Assembly: GCA_018003015.1 (NCBI GenBank)
Contig: JAGNEZ010000051.1
Coordinates: forward strand, 1-47,216
Direction of reading: 5' to 3'
DNA: 47,216 nucleotides
From: Phycisphaerae bacterium
GTDB lineage: Bacteria; Planctomycetota; Phycisphaerae; UBA1845; PWPN01
Made by a program: the position numbers and the translations under genes. Below, piece by piece: positions 16,363 through 25,152 of the stretch; the stretch's first letter is position 1, and the number at the start of each line of letters is the position of its first letter. The notes under the pieces are model-generated. The model was not told where the DNA came from and did not search any database. It was given only the letters and a program-made list of their open reading frames with translations.

Positions 16363-17229
16363 ATGCGTTCTCGAACCATACAAACGATTGCCCTGAGGGC
16401 CCGTCCGGCCTTCACGCTGATTGAGATACTGGTGGTGGTGGCGATCATTGCGTTGCTGATCGCCGTGTTGATGCCCTCGCTGGGGCGTGCGCGGGCGGCT
16501 GCGCGGACCACGCAATGCCTGAGCAACGAGCACCAGTTTGGGGTGGCGATTGCGGCGTATGCCACGAGCAATCGGGACTGGGTTCCCCGGGGCAGCAACC
16601 AGTTCGAGATCAACTGGACGATGCTGGTGGTGAAGATGTTGGGCGACCGTCGGCCGTACACGAACTGCAACGAGGTCCCGGTGGCCAAGCAAGGCGTGTT
16701 TCAGTGTCCGGAGCGAAGCAAGGCCCTTGCGAGTCCGTTTCTCGACTATGTGGTGAACGCCCTGGATTTTGACCGTGTGTCGAGGCCTGCCGGACAGGAG
16801 GGCCAATGGATTGAAGCCAAGATGTCGAATCTCGGCAAGGTGAAGCAGCCGACGGAGACCATCTTCCTGACGGACGCGGAGTATGAGGACCGGAACGTGG
16901 AGGGGCTTGGCCCTTCGTTGGCCACCTGTCGGAGGAACTACGAGAACGGCCAAGCGAGCGCGAATGGGATTGACGCGATGGACACGTGGTTGGGCGAACA
17001 CCTGCCGGAGGGCGGTGGTGGGGTGAACATCAACGACAGTCCCGGGACGAGGCGTGTGGCGCGAAAGATGCATCTTGGTCGTTTCACGAACGCGGTGTTT
17101 TTTGACGCTCATGCTGCGTCGGTGCCCTTGGCTCCGCGGGAGTGGGCGGACATGGACAAGTATGGTTACTGGCTGAAGCGTTTCGGTGTCCGGAATGCCG
17201 ACCGGGTGAAGGCGATGCCGATGAGGTGA
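16363..17229 (+). CDS. Prepilin-like protein (type II secretion / pseudopilin N-terminal domain)
   Basis: A 288-residue protein with a short basic leader and a type III prepilin cleavage site: PA then FTLIEILVVVAIIALLIAVL (17-36), where Phe17 would be the first mature residue and Glu21 the conserved Glu5. The residue before the cut is Ala rather than the usual Gly. The hydrophobic segment would anchor it in the inner membrane or a pseudopilus; the rest (about 41-288) is extracytoplasmic. The C-terminal part has FTNAVFFDAHAASVP, resembling the xDGH-type ending of the large planctomycete prepilin-like families. AAGGA (16348-16352) lies 10 bases before the ATG. Many planctomycete genomes hold dozens of such proteins; their roles are mostly unknown. 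Confidence 0.8.
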   Translation: MRSRTIQTIALRARPAFTLIEILVVVAIIALLIAVLMPSLGRARAAARTTQCLSNEHQFGVAIAAYATSNRDWVPRGSNQFEINWTMLVVKMLGDRRPYTNCNEVPVAKQGVFQCPERSKALASPFLDYVVNALDFDRVSRPAGQEGQWIEAKMSNLGKVKQPTETIFLTDAEYEDRNVEGLGPSLATCRRNYENGQASANGIDAMDTWLGEHLPEGGGGVNINDSPGTRRVARKMHLGRFTNAVFFDAHAASVPLAPREWADMDKYGYWLKRFGVRNADRVKAMPMR

Positions 17230-17293
17230 GGCGGGGCAGCTGGTGTTGCGGAGTGGATGGAAGTCCCTCCCTGCAAGTGGAATGGGATTCTCT

Positions 17294-20278
17294 ATGGGTC
17301 ATAAGCCGAACGAGCACGGGGCGAGCCCGCGTCGACGAGGTCATGCGCGGCCGGTTCTGCATCCTCCGCACGTCGTGGACTCAGCCCCGGACGGAGGCAC
17401 GGCGACGGGTGGGTTGGAGTTGGTCCTGGGGTTGTGGCGATGGACCTGGTTCTTCCTGTTTCGCAACCGATTCGCGATTGGGATTGCCTCGTTGGTGTGG
17501 CTGATCTGGCGGAGTGGCACGCAGCCGAGGCGGATGGCCTACCCCTGCCAGCAGGCTGCGGCGGCCAATCTTGGCGCCCTGGCGGTGCTGGTGGTTCCGA
17601 TTCTGGCTCGACGGAGGATGCAGCGGGTGGGGGCCGATCGCTGGCGGAGGGTTCGACTGGCGACGGGATCGGTGGCTCTGGCGAGCATTCTCTTTGTCCT
17701 GGTGTCTGCCGGGGTGAACGTGTACTCGAACGACGAGGAGGTGGCGGCCGCCGGTGTCCAGTTGCCGCCGCCGCGGACGTCGATACCCGAGCCGACCACG
17801 GTGGCCATTGTTCAGGATGTTGGTGAGCCGCTGGCGAATGCCGAGGTTGAGAGGATGGTCCGGAGGGTGGTGGGTCTGGCGGGTGGCTTAGGGAGTATTG
17901 TCCAACCGGGTCAAACGGTGGTGATCAAGCCGAATCTGGTGGAGACCCTGGCCCCGGCGGGTGACGGCATCACCACGGATCCACGGGTGGTTCGAGCCGT
18001 GGTGCGGCTGGTCCAGGAGGCCGGGGCGGGACGGATCGTGATCGCGGAAGGCACCGCCAGCTCGCGGAACAACGAAGACACGTCGCGGCAGGTGACCTGG
18101 AAGGCGTTCAAGGACTCCGGCTACGATGCGAACGGCGATCGCCTTGATGACGAGACTGGAGTGGAACTCTACGACCTGAATGATACTGGCGGCCTGGACA
18201 AGCGTGATGGGAACAGGGTCTCGGAAGTCACGATCCCGAACGGGGTGATTCGGACGAAGTACTGGGTTCCGAGGATGTTGCTGAAGCCGGCGGACGGCGG
18301 CTTCTGTGACGTGTTGATCAGTGTGCCGGTCTTGAAGAATCACGGCAACGGCGCGGTCACGCTGGCGATGAAGAATCGCGTGGGCTGTGCCCCGAGTGAC
18401 ATTTATCATGCCACGTTTGCCCCATACACCCAGCAGATGAAGTGGTCCCTGGTTCACACCACCTCGGGCGGGTTCGGGCGGACGGTGGTGGACGGCGGCG
18501 ACTATCCGGTTCCCGCGGCGACGAACGTTGAGAACTACGTCGTCCAGTACACGATCGTGGATCTCAACCTAGTGCGGCCGAACGATTTCGCGGTGGTGGA
18601 CGGGCTGGTGGGCATCACCAACGGGCCGGTGGGCGACGGCGGCGTGGTGACCAAGGCGTTGCCGGCCCGGAAGTTGGTCATAGCCGGTCGCGACTCGGTG
18701 GCGGTTGACACCATTGGCTCGTTGACCATGGGCTACGATCCGACGCAAGTAGGCCACATCGCCTGGGCGGACAATCGTGCCCTGGGCACGGGCGGGACCG
18801 CGCTGATCACGGTGGTGGGCGATCATGTGGCCGCGGTTCGGATGGACTTCCCCAACCGCGGTGAGTCGGTCGCAGCGGAGAGGAGCTCGCCCTGGCTGGA
18901 CAGTGTTTCGTTGGACGAAGGCCAGACGGTCGCGGGCACGATCAGGGTGACTGGTTCCGGCGTTGGCGACAACAACGGTCTGGCCAAGGCGGAGCTGATG
19001 GTCAAAGCCAGGAGACCGAATCTGCTGGTCAACGGTGATTTCGAGACTGGGGATGCCAGCGGCTGGACGGGTTGGGAATCGCCTTGGGGCGGCCCGTTCG
19101 TTCGCGATTTTGCGGATGCCGAGGCGGGGCATCAGGGCAGCTTCTGCCTGAAGCTCGGAGGTTCCTCGACCACGGGGAGCTTCGGCGTCCACCAGCAGGT
19201 GACGGTCGAGCCGGGCAAGACCTATCGCGTTGACGCCTTTTGGCGCGGGCAGAAGACCGGATCCTCGAACTGGTTCGAGATCCTGCTGCTGGACGGTCCC
19301 TTTGACATTGACCAGGCCGACAGTGGCGGCGAACCGGTGGTGCGCACCAACTACATGTATGCGTACGACAATCTGATCGGCACGGGTCTGGGAGGGAACG
19401 TCGGAGCGACCTTTGGCTGGCTCTGGGCTCACAGCCAGGACGGCACGAAGTACGACTACAACAGCCGCCACGGGGAGCGCACCGCCACGGGGAACACCCT
19501 GACGGTGGTGCTCAAAGCCGGCAACACCGGGGAGGGTGGAGCGGGTGTGGCCGCGTGGTTCGACGACGTCTCGCTGGTCGAGGTGGCCGAGGAGCGGGTC
19601 GTGGCCAGCGTGCGGGACCCGCAGGACCCCTTCCACTTGGAGTGGGACACGAGCACGCTGCCGCCGGGCGACTACACGGCCACGGTCGCGGTTTACGATG
19701 CGGCGATGAACGAAGCCGCGATCAGCCGCGGCGTCACGGTGACTCCGCCGCTGGCGCCGCTGATCGCGATCGAGCCGACGGCGTTCAGCCACACGTTCAG
19801 CTTTGGCGAGAGTCCTCCCGACGACACCTTCACGGTGAGGAATGCGGGAATTGGCACGCTGAATTACGAGATCTGGCCGGACAGCTCGTGGGTGGTCCTT
19901 TCGTCCACCCGCGGCGAATCGACGGGCGATACCGACGCTATCACCATCCATTACGATCTGACCGGGGTCGGCGCAGGCACACAGACCGCCACTTTGTTGA
20001 TCACGGACGCTGCGGCCTACAACGACCCACAGGTTCTCAGCATCAGGCTGGATATCACCACGGTCAAGTCGGACTTTGACCGGGACGGTGACGTGGATTT
20101 GGACGACTGGGGCCGATTGCAGGCATGCCTCACTGGCATCGGCGTGGTCCAGACCGATCCAGCCTGTGAGAACGCGAAGTTAGACGACGACGAGGACGTT
20201 GACAAGAACGACGCGGCCCTGTTCACGCAGTGCCTCAGCGGGGCGGGTATTCCGGCGGATCCGGACTGCATGGACTGA
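17294..20278 (+). CDS. Membrane-anchored DUF362 protein with lectin-like, BACON-like and dockerin-like domains
   Basis: A roughly 994-residue multidomain protein. Residues about 40-130 contain two or three membrane segments (LVLGLWRWTWFFLF; LGALAVLVVPILA; SVALASILFVLVSAG). Residues about 165-515 form a DUF362 domain starting TTVAIVQDVGEPL, with VVIKPNLVE and the DVLISVPVLKNHG stretch. Residues about 575-765 (NLLVNGDFETGDASGW) look like a beta-sandwich carbohydrate-binding domain. A short Ig-like segment (WDTSTLPPGDYTATVAVYD) and a BACON-like domain (about 822-922) follow. The last 70 residues have two EF-hand-like loops, FDRDGDVDLDDW and DDDEDVDKNDA, with CLTG/CLSG repeats, typical of planctomycete dockerin-like tails. 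The start is uncertain among GTG 17243, ATG 17282 and ATG 17294. The DUF362 domain's substrate is unknown. Confidence 0.8.
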   Translation: MGHKPNEHGASPRRRGHARPVLHPPHVVDSAPDGGTATGGLELVLGLWRWTWFFLFRNRFAIGIASLVWLIWRSGTQPRRMAYPCQQAAAANLGALAVLVVPILARRRMQRVGADRWRRVRLATGSVALASILFVLVSAGVNVYSNDEEVAAAGVQLPPPRTSIPEPTTVAIVQDVGEPLANAEVERMVRRVVGLAGGLGSIVQPGQTVVIKPNLVETLAPAGDGITTDPRVVRAVVRLVQEAGAGRIVIAEGTASSRNNEDTSRQVTWKAFKDSGYDANGDRLDDETGVELYDLNDTGGLDKRDGNRVSEVTIPNGVIRTKYWVPRMLLKPADGGFCDVLISVPVLKNHGNGAVTLAMKNRVGCAPSDIYHATFAPYTQQMKWSLVHTTSGGFGRTVVDGGDYPVPAATNVENYVVQYTIVDLNLVRPNDFAVVDGLVGITNGPVGDGGVVTKALPARKLVIAGRDSVAVDTIGSLTMGYDPTQVGHIAWADNRALGTGGTALITVVGDHVAAVRMDFPNRGESVAAERSSPWLDSVSLDEGQTVAGTIRVTGSGVGDNNGLAKAELMVKARRPNLLVNGDFETGDASGWTGWESPWGGPFVRDFADAEAGHQGSFCLKLGGSSTTGSFGVHQQVTVEPGKTYRVDAFWRGQKTGSSNWFEILLLDGPFDIDQADSGGEPVVRTNYMYAYDNLIGTGLGGNVGATFGWLWAHSQDGTKYDYNSRHGERTATGNTLTVVLKAGNTGEGGAGVAAWFDDVSLVEVAEERVVASVRDPQDPFHLEWDTSTLPPGDYTATVAVYDAAMNEAAISRGVTVTPPLAPLIAIEPTAFSHTFSFGESPPDDTFTVRNAGIGTLNYEIWPDSSWVVLSSTRGESTGDTDAITIHYDLTGVGAGTQTATLLITDAAAYNDPQVLSIRLDITTVKSDFDRDGDVDLDDWGRLQACLTGIGVVQTDPACENAKLDDDEDVDKNDAALFTQCLSGAGIPADPDCMD

Positions 20279-20347
20279 ACCCGACTCGCCGGACAGTGCA
20301 GCCAATCGACGCTGGCGCTCAGGTCGTTGACCGAGGTCTGGCGGTTT

Positions 20348-21547
20348 TCATTTCACTCGCGGGCCCGGCGGCCTGCCGGGCGTGTGTTCCCCGAGGACAG
20401 CTCCCCGATCGAAGCGAGGCTCTTTCTCCAGTGCCTCGAGGATGGGCATACGGCCATAGCTGGGATGGTCGAACCAGCTGTCGTTGGCGAACGGCGGCGT
20501 ATCGGCGTGGTAGATCCAGTTCATCTGGGCGAAGAGCGGATCGCCCCAATACCGTGGGTGATCCGGGTTGAATCGCCGGAGGATCTCGAGGTTGAGGTCG
20601 CGGTGACGTTCCGGTGTGACCGGCGGGTAGTTCTTGTCGTCGTGGTTGTCGGGGAAGGCTCCGCCCTCGGTGCCGAGGATGGGAATCGGGTGTGGCAGGT
20701 ACCTGGCCATCAGGTACTGGAGCAGTTCGACGCCGAGGTAGGTGGTATTGTCTTTCATGAGCGAGTCGAAACGGTCCTGCCGAGTCGCGTGGGGCAGGTT
20801 CTTCTCGAGATTGAAAGGGTAGTCGATCGGCCGGTTGAGGGGCCCGCAGTGAACGCCAAAGGCGCAACCCGCGAAGGCCTGTTCGATTGTGTCCATCTTG
20901 GCGAAGGTCTTGAAGCAATCGTCCCACCATTGGCCGGCGTTTCGCCCGTCGTTGCCACCGACGCTCATGGCGTAGAAGACGGGGATGCCGCCCTCTTCGG
21001 CGATCAGCCGACGGGTTCTGAGCCACTGCATGCACAGCCGCGTTTCGCGATTGCCCTTATCCCACTCTCCCTCTGACCACTCCAGGCTCAGATTGGGCTC
21101 GTTGCCGGCCTCGATGTAGTGTGCGCCGGCCGTCACGTAGGCCCGAACCAGCTTGCGGAACCCGGTCTCCTCGCCGCCCGGTCGCGGGTAATGTGGGCTG
21201 GGGCGATCGACGTACAGCCGGACCACCGGTTCAACGCCCTGGCGGCGGGCGGCCTCGACCACGTCGAGCTTGTTAGCCCCGCAGGCCAGCACCTTGAACC
21301 AGGTGAATCCGTAGCGACTGCGCAACTCCTTGAAGAACTCAGCGGGTCGTTCCGGTTTCCAGGAGCAGTTCGGGTTGTCATGGATTCCCCAGCCGGTATC
21401 CGGTGCCGGCGGGCGGGGATAGTCGGCGAGTGTTTTCCAGGGCGGCCTCAAGGCTGTCGAGGGTCTGGGGCGGGATTCGGCTGCGGCGGCGGCCTGTCCG
21501 AGAATGGAAACCGCGCACCATATGATGATGGAGTAGCGGTTGGCCAT
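20348..21547 (-). CDS. Secreted glycoside hydrolase-like protein (clan GH-A-like TIM barrel)
   Basis: A 399-residue protein with a signal peptide (residues 1 to about 23, SIIIWCAVSILGQAAAAA). The body reads as a TIM barrel: FTWFKVLACG, VEPVVRLYVDRP, HYIEAGNEPNL (144-153) and IPILGTEGG (288-296). In clan GH-A enzymes the acid/base is the Glu of the strand-4 Asn-Glu pair (here Glu150) and the nucleophile is a Glu on strand 7 (here Glu294 in GTEGG), so both catalytic residues appear present. The exact GH family and substrate are not clear; GH5- or GH39-like is possible. GGAG lies five bases before the ATG. The gene follows the dockerin-like gene by 33 bp on the same strand, so they are probably co-transcribed. 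Confidence 0.65.
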   Translation of the reverse strand: MANRYSIIIWCAVSILGQAAAAAESRPRPSTALRPPWKTLADYPRPPAPDTGWGIHDNPNCSWKPERPAEFFKELRSRYGFTWFKVLACGANKLDVVEAARRQGVEPVVRLYVDRPSPHYPRPGGEETGFRKLVRAYVTAGAHYIEAGNEPNLSLEWSEGEWDKGNRETRLCMQWLRTRRLIAEEGGIPVFYAMSVGGNDGRNAGQWWDDCFKTFAKMDTIEQAFAGCAFGVHCGPLNRPIDYPFNLEKNLPHATRQDRFDSLMKDNTTYLGVELLQYLMARYLPHPIPILGTEGGAFPDNHDDKNYPPVTPERHRDLNLEILRRFNPDHPRYWGDPLFAQMNWIYHADTPPFANDSWFDHPSYGRMPILEALEKEPRFDRGAVLGEHTPGRPPGPRVK

Positions 21548-21580
21548 GGCGTCTCCCGTCGAGGCGGGCGGTGCCCGGTT

Positions 21581-23461
21581 TCAGTTCACGCAGGTCGGAT
21601 CGGCAACGATGCCGGCTCCGCTCACGCAGAGGATGAACCGCTCGAAGTCTTTCTTGTCCACATCGAGGTCGTCGTCCAGGCGGGCGTCGGCGCAAGCCGG
21701 GTCGGCCTGGGTGACGCCAACGCCGGAGTAGCATGCCTGGAAGTGGGCGAAGTCATCCATATCCACGTCGGTGTCACGATTGAAGTCGGCAGGCACGGTC
21801 ACCACGTGGAGATTGACCGTGACGACCTGGGGCGTGTTCGTGGCACCTGAGGCCGACACGCGCAGGGTGCCCTGGTACGTGCCGAGCGGCAGGGCACTGG
21901 TGGCGTAGCTGATGGTGACCGTCTGTGGATTGCCGATCACCGTTCCGGTTCGCGGGGTCAGGTCGAGCCAGTTGAGGGTTTCGTCCACCTCGAAGGACAT
22001 TGTGCCGTTGCCACCGTTTGCGACACTGAAGAGGTCGGGGGCCGCATTGGCCCCGAGGAAGGCACTTCTTTCGATGACCGCCGGACTGCACTGGATGACC
22101 GGATCGAGGAGGGCGTACTCGACGACGGTCATGCACACGTCGTCTTGGGGCCGGCCCCCCCAGCCGCTGAGTGTCCAGATGAAGCCGTTACCCTGGTCGT
22201 AGCTGTCGTCGTTCATGATGAAGGGGTTGAAGCCCTGCGAATCCGAAGGAGGATCATGGACCTCGAACTCGATGAAGTAGGACTGGCCGGGGGTAAGGAG
22301 TATCTCGTTGGGGTTGTAGCTCACACCATGCAGGCCGACGCCGAAGGACTGGTAGGCCGCCTGGGTGATCTTGGTGGGTCCGATCTGCGGGCCGGTCGGT
22401 CCGATCTGGTTTGAACCGGGATACACTCTCCAGATGAACTCGAGGTCCCATTTGGAGTTAGCCCCGGCGGCCCAGACATCGACGGCGGCGAGGCTCGCCC
22501 CTCGTGCGGTGAAGGTCTGGCCCCACTTCCACGCGAAGTTACCGTCGCGCAGATCGCCGAGTCCTTTGGTCCGCTTGTTCATGGTGACCATGGTGTTGTC
22601 GTTATCGCTGAAGACGGTGATGCACAGGTCGTAGTTCATGGCCTTGCTGGAGGAATCGTAGGCCCGGCCGTGGGCGTAGCTGAGGCTGTCCTTGTTTCGT
22701 TTGTAGGGTTGGATGGTGTTGCCCTGGACGGTCAGGCGTACGGCATATTGCCTGCCTGGGACGGTGGGTGCCTCCGCGGATCGGAATCGCACCCAGTTGT
22801 CGGTCACGTCACTGATGCTCACGGAGTCGGTGCGTTCGGCGATCTTTCTCCACTTGCGGACGTCGGCATCGCCGTTGTCCTCGAGGATGGCGACCGCGAC
22901 GGGGTTCTTGTTCGGCCCGGCGAAGCTGAACGCCACGCCGCGGATGGCCGTTCCTGTGGCGACGAAGGTCTGGTACCAGGGGCTGTCCGGGGGGTGGGTG
23001 TCGGGGGCATTGCCGACCCAGTCGGTTTTGAAGTAAGTGGAGAAGTCCAGGCCGAGTTCGACATTGAAGGAGAGGTCGCCCGGATCCTGAACTGGGACGT
23101 TGGGCACGATCCTGGGAGCGACGAAGAACAGCGGCTGGTTGACCAGGATGGAGTAGGAGCCGGCCGACAACCCGTCGATGCAGTAAGAGCCGTCGTGCAC
23201 CGTCCGGATCACACACGACCCGTTTTCGTAGAGGGTGGTTCCCAACCGGCGGGCCGGGCCAGCGGGAAGCGAGTTCCAACCGGACAGGAACAGGTTCGTC
23301 TCGTAGAGTTCGAGATAGCCGGCGGCTGGCTTGCCCTTGATCTTCTCGAACCGGGCATGGCCCTGGAGCCGCCCGGCGGGTTCGGCGGCCAAGGCTGCGC
23401 CCGCCGCCAGGAGGACGAGCAGGGCAGCCGGCCCGTGTCGGTCATGGATGAGACATGCCAT
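21581..23461 (-). CDS. Secreted multidomain protein with BACON-like and dockerin-like C-terminus
   Basis: About 626 residues. A signal peptide lies at the N-terminus (AALLVLLAAGAALAA). Next is a small beta-rich domain resembling carboxypeptidase-regulatory domains (SYCIDGLSAGSYSILV). Two similar beta-sandwich-like regions follow, recognisable by WYQTFVATGTAIRGVAFSF and WGQTFTARGASLAAVDVWA; they read like a tandem duplication. A BACON-like domain (LNWLDLTPRTGTV) precedes the tail, which has two EF-hand-like loops FNRDTDVDMDDF and LDDDLDVDKKDF and the CYSG/CVSG words. The frame opens at 23533, but GGAGGG lies about eight bases before the ATG at 23461. No catalytic motif is seen, so a binding or structural role is likely. 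It forms a unit with the downstream GH-A-like gene. Confidence 0.75.
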   Translation of the reverse strand: MACLIHDRHGPAALLVLLAAGAALAAEPAGRLQGHARFEKIKGKPAAGYLELYETNLFLSGWNSLPAGPARRLGTTLYENGSCVIRTVHDGSYCIDGLSAGSYSILVNQPLFFVAPRIVPNVPVQDPGDLSFNVELGLDFSTYFKTDWVGNAPDTHPPDSPWYQTFVATGTAIRGVAFSFAGPNKNPVAVAILEDNGDADVRKWRKIAERTDSVSISDVTDNWVRFRSAEAPTVPGRQYAVRLTVQGNTIQPYKRNKDSLSYAHGRAYDSSSKAMNYDLCITVFSDNDNTMVTMNKRTKGLGDLRDGNFAWKWGQTFTARGASLAAVDVWAAGANSKWDLEFIWRVYPGSNQIGPTGPQIGPTKITQAAYQSFGVGLHGVSYNPNEILLTPGQSYFIEFEVHDPPSDSQGFNPFIMNDDSYDQGNGFIWTLSGWGGRPQDDVCMTVVEYALLDPVIQCSPAVIERSAFLGANAAPDLFSVANGGNGTMSFEVDETLNWLDLTPRTGTVIGNPQTVTISYATSALPLGTYQGTLRVSASGATNTPQVVTVNLHVVTVPADFNRDTDVDMDDFAHFQACYSGVGVTQADPACADARLDDDLDVDKKDFERFILCVSGAGIVADPTCVN

Positions 23462-23528
23462 AGGGATATCCCTCCTCGGCCAGCGTCCTGCCCGAGCGAG
23501 CGTTTTACGGCTGGCGTTTGGAGACTCC

Positions 23529-23537
23529 ATCATACCA
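23529..23537 (-). promoter_or_regulatory. Candidate extended -10 promoter of the dockerin/GH operon
   Basis: On the minus strand TGG-TATGAT forms an extended -10 element (TATGAT matches 5 of 6, with the TG two bases upstream). It lies about 68 bases before the start of the dockerin-like gene. No good -35 box is visible. Confidence 0.4.
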
Positions 23538-23888
23538 GGATGCCGCCTTGATTTCGCGGGGATCTCGGACCGGACGCAGGGGGTCAGCCTGCCGGGTGCG
23601 CGGGCCCGGCGGTACCGCAGCCATCTGCCGGACTCTGGTGTCCGGGGTTATATCGTTCCTGGCCCGCTGAGCCTGAACGATCGGCCGATGGCGACGTAAT
23701 AAGGTGAAAACCGCGTTGCCGGCGGCAGTGATCAGGGCGAGCCCGCGGCGCGGGGAGAAGGCCGTGACTGGCAGGGAGGTTGTCCGACCTGGCATCTTGC
23801 AGTTGAGGTTCATCTTGTGTTCAATAGTTCGCCTGCGGCGTGGCCTGGACCGGCCCGCCGAACGGCTGACAGAGGAGAAGAACGGGCC
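23538..23888. other. Divergent intergenic region upstream of the MoxR gene
   Basis: The gap between divergent genes (23462-23888) holds no gene I can support. A weak promoter-like pair for the moxR side is TTGCAG (23797-23802), a 17-base spacer, TTCAAT (23820-23825). GAGGAG at 23872-23877 is the likely ribosome binding site of the MoxR gene. Confidence 0.35.
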
Positions 23889-24887
23889 ATGGCCACCACG
23901 CAGTACGACATCAAGCAGATCGGCGAACAAGTCAGAGTCAAGAGCGAGCCCTTTCGGCTGCTGCTCCAGCAGATCCGGCAGGTGATTGTCGGCCAGGAGG
24001 ATCTGCTGCACAAGATGCTGGTCGGGCTGCTATCCAACGGGCACATTCTCATTGAGGGGGTCCCGGGGTTGGCCAAGACGACGGCGGTCTCGTGTCTGGC
24101 GGCCGGCATTCACACTGGCTTTCAGCGGCTGCAGTTCACGCCCGACCTGTTGCCGGCGGACCTGATCGGGACGATGGTTTTCCGACCGCAGGACGGCCAA
24201 TTCGTGGTCCAGAAGGGGCCGATCTTCTCCAACCTCATACTGGCGGATGAGATCAACCGAGCGCCGGCGAAAGTCCAGAGTGCCCTGCTCGAGGCCATGC
24301 AGGAGCGACAGGTGACCATTGGCAGGCAGACGTTCCCGCTCGAGGAGCCGTTTCTCGTTTTAGCCACGCAGAACCCGATCGAGCAGGAAGGGACGTACCC
24401 GCTGCCCGAGGCCCAGGTGGACCGGTTCATGCTCAAGCTGATCGTCTCGTACCCGAGCCGCAGTCAGGAGCGTGAGATTCTCGACCGCATGTCCACGACC
24501 CACCCGCACCGCTTGATCCAGCCGGTCATGGAGCCGGCCGCGATTCAGCAGGCCCGGGCGGTGGTCGACGAGATCTACATTGACGACAAGATCAAGGATT
24601 ACATTGTGGATCTGGTCGTGGCCACGCGGGACCCGGTTGCGGCGAGGGTACCGGTGGAAGGCCTGATCCAGTATGGTGCTTCTCCGCGAGCGACCATCTA
24701 TCTGACGCTCGGGGCCAAGGCGAACGCCTTTCTCGCTGGCCGCGGCTACGTCGTTCCGCAGGACGTGAAGGATGTTGCCCTGGACGTGCTTCGTCACCGC
24801 GTGATTGTCACCTACGAAGCCGAGGCCGAGGAGAAGAGCGCGGCGGATTTGGTGCAGGCCATCCTGGATCATGTGCCGGTACCCTAG
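23889..24887 (+). CDS. moxR: MoxR-family AAA+ ATPase
   Basis: A 332-residue AAA+ protein thought to act as a chaperone that activates or inserts metal or cofactor into partner proteins, often together with VWA-domain proteins. Walker A is GVPGLAKTT (57-65), Walker B LILADEINRAP (116-126), and the family signature QNPIEQEGTYPLPEAQ (161-176) is followed by DRF with the sensor region. The C-terminal lid (residues about 230-332) ends in HRVIVTYEAEAE. The frame is open from 23817, but GAGGAG at 23872-23877 points to the ATG at 23889. It begins a four-gene cluster with DUF58, Bat-like and VWA proteins, all on the plus strand. Confidence 0.93.
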   Translation: MATTQYDIKQIGEQVRVKSEPFRLLLQQIRQVIVGQEDLLHKMLVGLLSNGHILIEGVPGLAKTTAVSCLAAGIHTGFQRLQFTPDLLPADLIGTMVFRPQDGQFVVQKGPIFSNLILADEINRAPAKVQSALLEAMQERQVTIGRQTFPLEEPFLVLATQNPIEQEGTYPLPEAQVDRFMLKLIVSYPSRSQEREILDRMSTTHPHRLIQPVMEPAAIQQARAVVDEIYIDDKIKDYIVDLVVATRDPVAARVPVEGLIQYGASPRATIYLTLGAKANAFLAGRGYVVPQDVKDVALDVLRHRVIVTYEAEAEEKSAADLVQAILDHVPVP

Positions 24888-25152
24888 TGGCCCGGCAGGC
24901 GAGCGTGTGGAGTACTGCAGAACTTCCTGCCCCACCTGGCGAGGAGCTTCGAGACGTGCTGCCGGCTCGGATGGTATGAGCGGGCAAGGCAGCTGCTGGG
25001 AGATTGACACCGGCGGGATGTTCAGGAGGCCGATGAGCACATGAGGATCGCTGGGGCGATGGCCAGAAAGACGCAGGATGTCTTGGCAGACACCGGGGCA
25101 TGCGAATGACTGCTTCCTTCGAGTTGAGGCTTTCGGTTTTCGAGATGCGTTC

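Noticed and set aside
16112-16396. A 94-codon frame between mnmG and the prepilin-like gene
   Set aside because: It spans a good promoter and overlaps the start of the prepilin-like gene in another frame; composition is not protein-like.
24888-25152. Small open frames in the moxR-DUF58 spacer, including a short one starting ATGAGCGGGCAAGG
   Set aside because: They are short, overlap each other, and show no protein-like sequence or conserved start context.
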